DNA of 64,000 bases from Halococcus qingdaonensis (GTDB lineage: Archaea; Halobacteriota; Halobacteria; Halobacteriales; Halococcaceae). Shown piece by piece: positions 26,338-33,013 of this stretch. Each line of letters starts with the position of its first letter. Positions within the stretch are counted from its first letter, which is position 1. A program made the position numbers and the translations under genes. The stretch lies in contig NZ_CP101943.1 of the NCBI RefSeq assembly GCF_024508235.1, forward strand, positions 2,329,112 through 2,393,111, written 5' to 3'. Under the pieces are notes generated by a model that saw only the letters and a program-made list of their open reading frames with translations, ran no database searches and was not told the DNA's origin.

Positions 26338-26734
26338 GCGGCGGGTAGCGTGCCACCGGGCTAAACATTTACGGGACCACCTTTTGCTGCACTCGCTCCC
26401 TTCGGTCGCTCGCTGGCAAAATGTGGATCAAAAGCCTTCCTCCTTCCCACCGGAAGAGCTTCGCTCTTCCGTGCTCCCGCTCGCCTTCGGCTCGCGGGAA
26501 CTGCGGTCAGTCGTCGGCCCGCTCACTCTCTCCGGTCGCTCGCGGTGCGATCACTGATCACTCCGCAACCATACCATACCGTCGCCGCCACCGCACCGCC
26601 TCCGCCGAAGCCCTCGCCGCGCGCTCCTTTCAGTCGCTACTCGCTCACTGCGTTCGCTCGCGCGGCTCGCCCTTCATCCGCCAGGAACCGCACCGCGACC
26701 GCCCCGCACCGCAACCGCATCCGCTCCGTCCACC
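26338..26734. repeat. Palindrome-rich intergenic element, copy C
   Basis: A 397 bp spacer between two minus-strand genes, with no credible gene. The hairpin GGAAGAGC-TTC-GCTCTTCC is at 26452-26470, with an imperfect CCCGC...GCC-TTC-GGC...GCGGG near 26476-26498. CACCTTTTGCTGC (near 26379), GGCAAAATGTGGATCAAAA (near 26415), GCCGAAGCCCTCGC (near 26605) and CGCCCTTCATCCGCCAGGA (near 26668) are in the same order as copy A. Confidence 0.75.
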
Positions 26735-27991
26735 TCAGCCAAACAGTTCGGTGTAGATGAGCCAGATGTTGAGCACGACGATCAGCGCGATGATCACGCC
26801 AAGCACCGTCGTCGTGCTCGTCCGGTTCTTGAATGATCGCATCAGCCCCTCCTCGCGCGTGAACCACAGCAGCGGGATCAACACGAACGGCAGCTCGAAG
26901 CTCAGCGCGACCTGTGAGGCGACGAGTACGCTCGTGGGATCGAAGCCGGCGATGACGACCGCGAGGCTCGGAACCAGCGTCACCGAGCGCCGGAGCCAGA
27001 CGTTGATCTGGAGATCCAGGAACCCGTCCATCACGGTCTGTCCGGCCATCGTCGCCACCAGCGACGAGGAGAGTCCGGCAGCGATGAGTGCGATGCCGAA
27101 GACCGTACTCGAACTCGCGCCGAAGACGTTCTGCAGCGTGATATAGGCGTCCTGGAGCGTGCTGATCCCCGTGCCCTGCAGGGCCGCGGCCGCGACGATC
27201 AACATCGCGGCGTTGACGAACATCGCCCCCGAGAGCGCGAACACCGTATCGACCGACTCGAACAGGAAGTGGCGCTGATGGACCTCCTCGGTGTCGCCCT
27301 CGGTCTCCATCAGTTTCGTCCGCCGATCCTGGACGATGTAGGGATGGAGATAGACCGAGTGGGGCATCACCGTCGCGCCGAGGATGCCGATGGCGACGTA
27401 GAGTGCATTCGGCCCGGGAATCGACGGTACCAGCCCGCGCCCGATTGCGGCGGCCGTCGGCCGGGCGAGCAGCATCTCGAAGACGAACCCGAGCGCGATG
27501 ACTCCCACGAGAGCCATGATGACGAACTCGACCCAGCGATAGCCGCGGTCGTGGACCGTCCGCACGCCGAGTAGCGCAAAGGAGGCCGCACCCGCGAGCA
27601 GCGCGCCAGCGGGCAGCGGAACCGAGAAGACGAGGCTGAAGCCGATCGCCGCACCGATGATCTCGGCCATGTCCGTCGCGATCATCGCCAGCTCGGCGGC
27701 GGCCCAGAGCAGCCAGATCACACGCGAGGGCAGTCGCTCGCGACAGAGCTGTGCAATGCCCTTGCCGGTGGCGATACCGAGTTTCGCCGCGAGGATCTGG
27801 ATGCCCATCGCCATGAGACTGGCGAGCACGATGACCCACAACAGCGCCGGCCCGTACTTCGCACCGCCGGAAATGTTCGTCGCCCAGTTGCCGGGATCCA
27901 TGTACGCGACGCTGATCAGAAACCCCGGCCCGAGATAGGTGAGCAGTTCGCGAAACGAGACGCTCCGCAGCGAGTCGACGACGTCGCTCAC
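26735..27991 (-). CDS. mntH: Nramp-family Mn/Fe transporter
   Basis: A 418-aa membrane protein with about 11 transmembrane helices, a proton-coupled importer of divalent metals. Both metal-site signatures are intact: DPGNW in TM1 (residues 32-36) and ATVMPHSVYLH in TM6 (206-216). The charged loop RRTKLMETEGDTEEVHQRH between TM6 and TM7 is normal. A 16-bp inverted repeat lies at the predicted transcription start about 180 nt upstream. A paralogue lacking the DPGN motif is at 48006-49280. Confidence 0.92.
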   Translation of the reverse strand: MSDVVDSLRSVSFRELLTYLGPGFLISVAYMDPGNWATNISGGAKYGPALLWVIVLASLMAMGIQILAAKLGIATGKGIAQLCRERLPSRVIWLLWAAAELAMIATDMAEIIGAAIGFSLVFSVPLPAGALLAGAASFALLGVRTVHDRGYRWVEFVIMALVGVIALGFVFEMLLARPTAAAIGRGLVPSIPGPNALYVAIGILGATVMPHSVYLHPYIVQDRRTKLMETEGDTEEVHQRHFLFESVDTVFALSGAMFVNAAMLIVAAAALQGTGISTLQDAYITLQNVFGASSSTVFGIALIAAGLSSSLVATMAGQTVMDGFLDLQINVWLRRSVTLVPSLAVVIAGFDPTSVLVASQVALSFELPFVLIPLLWFTREEGLMRSFKNRTSTTTVLGVIIALIVVLNIWLIYTELFG

Positions 27992-28158
27992 AGCCGACGC
28001 ACCCGCTCGGAGTGAGAGGTCCGATCGTGTCCGTCGCGACCGTATCCACCCCGATCGTGTTCGTTTCGGTCACGCCCGTCGCCGCCGATCCACCGATCAC
28101 GCACCGTCGATCCGCCCGCTTCGAACCGCACCCGCTGTAGTCGTGGAGTCGTCACCGT

Positions 28159-28202
28159 GTTAGCCATGTCTAACTAACTGTTTAGTACTGATGAGTATAT
28201 AC
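28159..28202 (-). promoter_or_regulatory. mntH promoter: TATA box and inverted-repeat operator
   Basis: Read on the minus strand, GTATATAC (28195-28202) is followed about 25 nt later by a 16-bp inverted repeat with GTTAG and CTAAC arms around a 6-bp spacer (28159-28174). The repeat covers the predicted start site, the position of a repressor-type operator. Its form is reminiscent of metal-responsive DtxR/MntR-family boxes; the regulator is not encoded in this window. Confidence 0.55.
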
Positions 28203-28222
28203 GCTTCGCCTCGTAACACCGG

Positions 28223-28231
28223 AGATATATG
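28223..28231 (+). promoter_or_regulatory. TATA box for the PH-domain protein gene
   Basis: AGATATATG is centred about 29 nt before the ATG at 28256, consistent with a very short or absent leader. It is divergent from the mntH promoter. Confidence 0.5.
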
Positions 28232-28255
28232 CGGGCCCCGGGAGTAGCGACCCGC

Positions 28256-28765
28256 ATGACACGGACCGACGTTCCCGACTGGGTGACGCTCACCGAGGGC
28301 GAGGAGGTCCTCTGGCAGGGTCATCCGAGCCTACGACTCGTCACCCCGTCGGCTGTCGTCGCCCTCGCGCTCGCGATCGCCGGGATCGCCCTCACGACCG
28401 TTCTCACCGACCCGTCGATCCGCTGGTTCCCCCTGCTGGGCATCCCGCTGGGGATCGCCGTCGTCGCGTGGGCGTACGTCTCGCTTGTGAGCACGCAGTA
28501 CGTCCTCACGAGCGAGGAGATCTATCGCAAGACCGGTATCGTCAACCAGAGCGTCGCCCAGATCCGTCTCGATCGCGTCCAGAACACGACGTTCAGCCAG
28601 TCGCTGACCGAACGGCTGTTCTCCTATGGCGACATCACGATCTACACTGCCGGCTCGGACACGATGGACATCACCCTCTCGAACGTTCCGGAACCCGAGC
28701 GGGTGAATCAGCAACTCACGGAGGCGCTCGACGCCGCCAGCGGAGTGACGAGAACGCGTCCCTAG
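28256..28765 (+). CDS. PH-domain (YdbS-like) membrane protein
   Basis: A 169-aa protein with two adjacent membrane helices near residues 28-75 followed by a bacterial-type PH domain (YVLTSEEIYRKTGIVNQSVAQ). The motif IRLDRVQNTTFSQSLTERLFSYGDI is the hallmark of the YdbS/YdbT-like family (split here for reading: RLDRVQNT, then LFSYGDI). Function unknown. The ATG at 28256 is chosen by TATA spacing. It overlaps the convergent thrB gene by four bases. Confidence 0.8.
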   Translation: MTRTDVPDWVTLTEGEEVLWQGHPSLRLVTPSAVVALALAIAGIALTTVLTDPSIRWFPLLGIPLGIAVVAWAYVSLVSTQYVLTSEEIYRKTGIVNQSVAQIRLDRVQNTTFSQSLTERLFSYGDITIYTAGSDTMDITLSNVPEPERVNQQLTEALDAASGVTRTRP

Positions 28766-29637
28766 TGAATGGTCGCACCCTGACCGACCCGCGAGCGATA
28801 GACACGTGCCTCGATGCCGGCGTCGGCGAACGCGTCGAGCATCGCGCTACCGACCGCCCGCCGATCGTTCGCCCGACAGGTCGCGAGCACCGCCGGGCCG
28901 GCCCCACTCACCGTGACGCCCGTGGCACCCGCCGCGAACGCGTCCTCGCGCACCGCCGTGTAGCCGTCGATGAGTGCCGCGCGCGCGGGCGTCACGACCG
29001 AATCGTCCATCCCACGCCCGACGAGTGCGGGATCGCCGCGACACATCCCGACCGCGAGGGTCGCGGCCTTCCCGACGGTGTCGACCTGTTCATCCATCGT
29101 CACCTCTTCGGGCACCACCCGGCGCGCGTCGCGCGTCGAGACGACGGTCTCGGGCAGGCAGACCACGAGCGGGAGCGAGGTGTCGACACGCGTGACACCC
29201 TCGTCGGTGGCGACGGTGAACCCACCCAGAATGGAGGGGGCGACGTTGTCGGCGTGCGCGGTTCCCGAGACGACCGCTTCGCCCTCGGCGGCGATCGGAA
29301 CGAGTTCCTCTCGCGTGTGCCCGCGATCGTACAGTTCGTCGAGCGCGACCGCGGCGGCCGCGGCGCTCGCCGCCGAGGAGCCGAGCCCCGAAGCCGGTCG
29401 GATGCCCTTGTCGATCTCAATGCGGGCCGGCGCGTCGAGCGCCGCCGCGACCGCCCCGACCGTGTTCTTCTCCGGGTCCTCAGGGATGTACTCGCTGCCG
29501 GTGCCCGTGACCTCGATCGTGGTTTCGTCGGCCTTCGCGACGCGGACGACGTCGGCCGGGCGTGAGAGTGCGACGCCGAAGACGTCGAAGCCACTCCCGA
29601 GATTGGCGCTCGTCGCCGGGGCCCGGACGGTGAGCAT
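28762..29637 (-). CDS. thrB: Homoserine kinase
   Basis: GHMP kinase of 291 aa that phosphorylates homoserine in threonine synthesis. The N terminus VRAPATSANLGSGFDVFG is the GHMP motif 1, the ATP loop GIRPASGLGSSAAS is near residue 85, and motif 3 is VTVSGAGPAVLAT near 243. The lone gene has its own TATA box; other threonine genes are not in the window. Confidence 0.93.
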   Translation of the reverse strand: MLTVRAPATSANLGSGFDVFGVALSRPADVVRVAKADETTIEVTGTGSEYIPEDPEKNTVGAVAAALDAPARIEIDKGIRPASGLGSSAASAAAAAVALDELYDRGHTREELVPIAAEGEAVVSGTAHADNVAPSILGGFTVATDEGVTRVDTSLPLVVCLPETVVSTRDARRVVPEEVTMDEQVDTVGKAATLAVGMCRGDPALVGRGMDDSVVTPARAALIDGYTAVREDAFAAGATGVTVSGAGPAVLATCRANDRRAVGSAMLDAFADAGIEARVYRSRVGQGATIH

Positions 29638-29658
29638 GGCCCCGATTGCGAGAGTGAA

Positions 29659-29668
29659 GGTAAAAGGC
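29659..29668 (-). promoter_or_regulatory. TATA box for thrB
   Basis: GCCTTTTACC on the minus strand is centred about 26 nt before the thrB ATG, consistent with leaderless transcription. Confidence 0.55.
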
Positions 29669-29748
29669 TAGCGACGACCGCGCCATCGATCGGTTCAGAG
29701 ATAGCAGCCCCGAGACGTTTCTCGCCGTCCGATACTGCTCGGACGCCG

Positions 29749-30111
29749 TCACTCTTCGAGGCAAACCCGGTCGGAGAACGGATCGTACGACGAATCGCTC
29801 GAAACGATCGGGTCGTCGCCCGAGCGCACGAGATGCAGCGCGTCGAGCGGCGTGAGTCCGTGTTCTTCGACGTAGCTCGCGGCCGCAAGAACCGTTTCGA
29901 CGTCGCCACGGACCTCGACGAGCCGACTCGCGTTGGCGACCACACGCTCGGTATTTCGGTCCTCGCGGTAGGCGACCAACAGCAGCTCGACCAGCGTGTA
30001 ATGGGATGTCCACAGTTCCTCGCGATGCTCGTCGTAGAGTTCCGCGGCGCGCTCGCCGAGCCAGTCGTCGTCCGTGATGAGCGCGAGCAGGAAATCGACC
30101 TCGACGTACAT
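29749..30111 (-). CDS. vapC: VapC-type PIN-domain toxin
   Basis: A 120-aa PIN ribonuclease. The acidic residues expected at the active site are visible: Asp in MYVEVDFLLALI, Glu in YTLVELLLVAY, Asp in LTPLDALHLV and Asp in IVSSDSSYD. VapC toxins cut tRNA or rRNA when released from VapB. The ATG at 30111 shares one base with the vapB stop; a GTG one codon earlier is also possible. It forms an operon with vapB. Confidence 0.83.
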   Translation of the reverse strand: MYVEVDFLLALITDDDWLGERAAELYDEHREELWTSHYTLVELLLVAYREDRNTERVVANASRLVEVRGDVETVLAAASYVEEHGLTPLDALHLVRSGDDPIVSSDSSYDPFSDRVCLEE

Positions 30112-30335
30112 CACGAGCCGGCCTCGTCGAGGGCCTCGTCGAGGGCACCCTGCTTCAGTTCCTCGGCCGATTCGTCCACGTCCCGAAATTCCTCGCGGAG
30201 CGCAGCGAGCGGATCCTCGGCGACGGGAACGAGCACGAGACGGTCGCCACGGTCCACGAGTTCGAACCGGTCGCCGAACTTCTCCCGGAGATGTTTCGGG
30301 AGGTAGATACGGCCGTCTTCTGCGTCAACGTCCAT
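30111..30335 (-). CDS. vapB: VapB-type AbrB-fold antitoxin
   Basis: A 74-aa protein. The N-terminal SpoVT/AbrB swapped-hairpin domain (GRIYLPKHLREKFGDRF, LVLVPV) binds DNA; the acidic C-terminal tail from about residue 42 should wrap the toxin. The ATG at 30335 is fixed by a TATA box 27 nt upstream; the longer open frame above it is AT-rich spacer. Confidence 0.8.
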   Translation of the reverse strand: MDVDAEDGRIYLPKHLREKFGDRFELVDRGDRLVLVPVAEDPLAALREEFRDVDESAEELKQGALDEALDEAGS

Positions 30336-30356
30336 AGACAGTATAGTGGATGAAAT

Positions 30357-30368
30357 CCCATAAATACT
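30357..30368 (-). promoter_or_regulatory. TATA box for vapBC
   Basis: AGTATTTATGGG on the minus strand is centred about 27 nt before the vapB start, indicating a leaderless transcript. Confidence 0.6.
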
Positions 30369-30451
30369 CCGAGAAGGAAGAATCGTTCCATGAATCTTAT
30401 TTCTCGCCATTATATTCGATATTGTGGTATGAATTGGTATCATCAGAAACA

Positions 30452-30470
30452 CGCTGGCTGAGATTTGAAC
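30452..30470. repeat. Attachment-site-like copy of the tRNA-Gly 3' end
   Basis: CGCTGGCTGAGATTTGAAC matches positions 31941-31959, the 3' end (acceptor and T arm) of tRNA-Gly, at 18 of 19 bases in the same orientation. This is the arrangement left by integration into a tRNA 3' end: the tRNA is kept whole at one end and the truncated copy marks the other. Confidence 0.6.
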
Positions 30471-30636
30471 CGGAATTAGACGGGACACTCACGTCGTTCA
30501 TTGTGCGCTCCACGCTGGTTCTGCTCCGGTACTACTTCCTGAGTTTCGTGTTGAACAGTGTACGTTGGATCGCCGAATACGGCGGGATGTTGTCGAGGCG
30601 ATGGTACAGCCGTCCATCCAGAGCGAGTGGAGACAA

Positions 30637-31869
30637 TCAGGAACTATCTGTTCCGTACCGTACCCTCATTTGTCTATGGAAGTCCTCAGAATACTGTTCC
30701 CAGGCAGTTCTGCCAATCTCTTCCGGCTCAACACTATCAGGGTGCTCTACTTCTTCCCCGACAATCCATCCGTATTCCATGTAGAATTGTAGGATCTGAG
30801 TAGTAGATTCGGTGGAAATTACTAAGACATCTGTTATATGCGTCGGAATGCCTTCCACTTCTTCCTCTCGGGGGAACGTCGCGTCTGCAAAGGGGAAGCC
30901 CCGACCCAGTTGCTCAACGTAGCCTTTCGTAAGGGGCTCTTTTGGAAGGCTCTCGATTACTCGATGGTTGGTGGAGCAGACCGGGCATTTATTTTCATCA
31001 AGATGGTCCCGCAAGTCGTGTTCGGCCCATTTCCTGCGCATTTCTGCATGATGAGCATCGATGAAATCCGATTCGAGGAACTGCTCTGGATCCTTCAAAA
31101 TTCGTTCTTCAACCTTCTCTCGTTCATGTTCAGACATGGATGCTTGCCCGACGAGCTCAATCCTGTTGTGGAGGAAATCACCCCATATCCCACCCACTTC
31201 TTGAGGCGGCTCGATCACACCTTCTTCTGCAACTTGTGTATTCGTGAGTCCACTTGGGTCAGGAGGAGAGATCGTCGAGAAAAACACTATCTTTGGAAAT
31301 TTGAAAAAGACATGAATGTTATCGTCCCCAAAGACGCTTGTTCCGTCAATATTCCTCTGCATGTATATCTCATAGTTGTCAGGGGCCTCGGGATCAGAGA
31401 TAGCCACGTCTATTTCCTCAGCAAAGAAGATATGATGAGTGGATGGATCCTCTGAGAGCGGCTTTTCATCGAGTAGAATCTGCCTCCAAGTTTCCACCCT
31501 CTTTTCAACTATGTCGATTCTCGGATGGTTAGATTCGTCCCACACTGCCATTTCCGAGACGAGCAACCTCCAAGAAATCGATAGTATGAAACGGTACATC
31601 CATTCACCGTACTCAAATCGTTTCGACTGGTCGCGGACGTGTGGATAGAACGCATGAGATGCGAATTTGCTCTCCCACTCGGAGAAGATCTCCTCACAGC
31701 CCCCACAGAGCATTTTCTCATGCATGTCCTGAATTCTTGTGTTTGGGTCTGTGAATTTTCTCAGAAACGGTGTTGGCCCACTCTTCTTCATCCATCGGAT
31801 TACAAACCGGGGGATAACATGGCTGTTCACCAACTTACGATCCCTGTGACAGAGTTTACATTCAGCCAT
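30637..31869 (-). CDS. Cys-rich HNH-like (treble-clef) protein of unknown function
   Basis: A 410-aa protein in the AT-rich island. The N terminus MAECKLCHRDRKLVNSHVIP has Cys4, Cys7 and His17, and a second pair CGGCEE is at Cys55/Cys58. This C-x2-C...SHVIP...C-x2-C layout resembles HNH_5-type treble-clef nucleases, but the conserved Asn/His after the second Cys pair is not evident. A third pair, KCPVC, is at Cys295/Cys298. The rest is a mixed region without a recognised domain. Codon usage is unlike the neighbours, which fits acquisition. I cannot assign a function; defence or DNA processing would be a guess. Confidence 0.6.
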   Translation of the reverse strand: MAECKLCHRDRKLVNSHVIPRFVIRWMKKSGPTPFLRKFTDPNTRIQDMHEKMLCGGCEEIFSEWESKFASHAFYPHVRDQSKRFEYGEWMYRFILSISWRLLVSEMAVWDESNHPRIDIVEKRVETWRQILLDEKPLSEDPSTHHIFFAEEIDVAISDPEAPDNYEIYMQRNIDGTSVFGDDNIHVFFKFPKIVFFSTISPPDPSGLTNTQVAEEGVIEPPQEVGGIWGDFLHNRIELVGQASMSEHEREKVEERILKDPEQFLESDFIDAHHAEMRRKWAEHDLRDHLDENKCPVCSTNHRVIESLPKEPLTKGYVEQLGRGFPFADATFPREEEVEGIPTHITDVLVISTESTTQILQFYMEYGWIVGEEVEHPDSVEPEEIGRTAWEQYSEDFHRQMRVRYGTDSS

Positions 31870-31938
31870 GACCGTTCAGAATTGGTGCCAAAACAAAATT
31901 GTTATTGCTAGTGTGTTAACGACAATATGAAACGGGAG

Positions 31939-32009
31939 TGCGCTGGCCGAGATTTGAACTCGGGTTGTGACCATGGCAAGGTCACGTGATACCACTACAC
32001 TACCAGCGC
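31939..32009 (-). tRNA. tRNA-Gly (GCC)
   Basis: A 71-nt cloverleaf: acceptor GCGCTGG/CCAGCGC with discriminator A, anticodon stem TGACC/GGTCA around loop TTGCCAT (anticodon GCC), and T arm CCGAG-TTCAAATC-TCGG. CCA is not encoded. A TATA-like GTTTTTACA (complement near 32037-32045) lies about 32 bp upstream. Its 3' end is one border of the AT-rich island. Confidence 0.95.
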
Positions 32010-32108
32010 CCTGCACTCCATGGTCGGAGGGTCGAGTGTAAAAACGTTCCGAAGCGGTCGCGGCCGTCGTTCCTGTGAACTGTCGACACGGGTGCATGGA
32101 AACGCTAT

Positions 32109-32118
32109 CCTTTTACCA
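32109..32118 (+). promoter_or_regulatory. Likely TATA box for the ribosomal protein cluster
   Basis: CCTTTTACCA is the only clear TATA-like sequence upstream of the SPOUT methyltransferase gene and the L3-SecY run. It predicts transcription from about 32140, seven bases before a GTG and about 30 before the preferred ATG. Confidence 0.45.
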
Positions 32119-32170
32119 CCGAGTACGATAGGAGCGCTACAGTCTAGTGGCACGGCGCGAAAGCGTCGGC

Positions 32171-33001
32171 ATGACACGTAGCGTACTCGTGCCGTCATCG
32201 CTCTGCCGGGAGGCCGCCGACAAACGCGAGGCGACCCACAAGGTCGGTCTCGTCGCTCGTGCGGCCACCGTCTTCCGGGTCGACCGCGTAACGGTCTTTC
32301 CGGACCTCGACGGCGACCGGCGATGGGGTGGCGGGTTCGTTTCCACGGTACTGGCGTACGCCGCGACCGCCCCCTACCTTCGAAAGGAGGCGTGGGGCAC
32401 GCGGGACGAACTGGAGTACGCGGGTGTCCTGCCGCCGCTTCGCGCGGCCGCTCGGACCGGCTCCGAATCGAACGGTTCGGGGTCGTTAAGACAGGGAATC
32501 GTGACCGAGGTCGGCCCTGATGGACGCGTTCGGGTCAATTGCGGACTGCAACACCCGATCTCGCTCGTCGCACCGCCGGAGATGGCGGTCGACGAGGGGG
32601 AGCGCGTGACCGTCAGGATCTCTTCGCGAGAGCCGGTTCGTGCGCGTATCACGGACGAATCCCCACCGGGGTTCGCCGTCGAGCGCGCGGACCTCTCGGC
32701 AGCGCTCGGCCGTGAGGACGCCGGGTTCCGGGTCGCAACGTCGCGCCACGGTGAGGTGCTGACGACGGAGCGACTCGGAACGCTGGCCGGACGTGCCGAC
32801 GACGGACTGACCGTCGCCTTCGGCGCGCCCGAGCGAGGGCTGCCGGCGATGCTCGACATCGACACGGCGTCGGTGGCGAGCGACTCACCCCACGAGGGGT
32901 TCGATTGCTGGCTCAACACGGTTCCGAAGCAGGGCAGCGAGGTCGTCCGCACCGAAGAAGCGGTGTTCGCGACGCTCGCGCCTCTGACGCTTCCACAGTG
33001 A
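32171..33001 (+). CDS. SPOUT-family RNA methyltransferase (COG2106-like)
   Basis: A 276-aa protein with N terminus TRSVLVPSSLCREAADKRE and the deep-knot region near the C terminus; a central insert (residues about 105-170) has an OB-like ring typical of the MTH1 group. It is thought to methylate RNA, with target not established in archaea. It usually heads the L3 cluster in haloarchaea, as here. The ATG at 32171 is chosen; a GTG at 32147 would add eight residues. Confidence 0.77.
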   Translation: MTRSVLVPSSLCREAADKREATHKVGLVARAATVFRVDRVTVFPDLDGDRRWGGGFVSTVLAYAATAPYLRKEAWGTRDELEYAGVLPPLRAAARTGSESNGSGSLRQGIVTEVGPDGRVRVNCGLQHPISLVAPPEMAVDEGERVTVRISSREPVRARITDESPPGFAVERADLSAALGREDAGFRVATSRHGEVLTTERLGTLAGRADDGLTVAFGAPERGLPAMLDIDTASVASDSPHEGFDCWLNTVPKQGSEVVRTEEAVFATLAPLTLPQ

Positions 33002-33013
33002 GGTAGCACACAC

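Larger units (their letters stand above)
30452..31959. mobile_element. Small AT-rich island at tRNA-Gly
   Basis: About 1.5 kb bounded by the tRNA-Gly 3' end and its partial copy. It is clearly AT-richer than the flanking 65% GC DNA and carries one gene, a Cys-rich protein. No integrase is visible, so it would be a non-autonomous or decayed integrated element. The roughly 165 bp between the att-like copy and the gene has no recognised function. Confidence 0.55.

Noticed and set aside
27992-28158. A manganese riboswitch in the mntH leader
   Set aside because: No recognisable yybP-ykoY core could be found; only a repeated 14-mer is visible.
30350-30784. 144-codon + strand frame starting beside vapB
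   Set aside because: Runs through the att-like copy and into the antisense of the Cys-rich gene; no domain.
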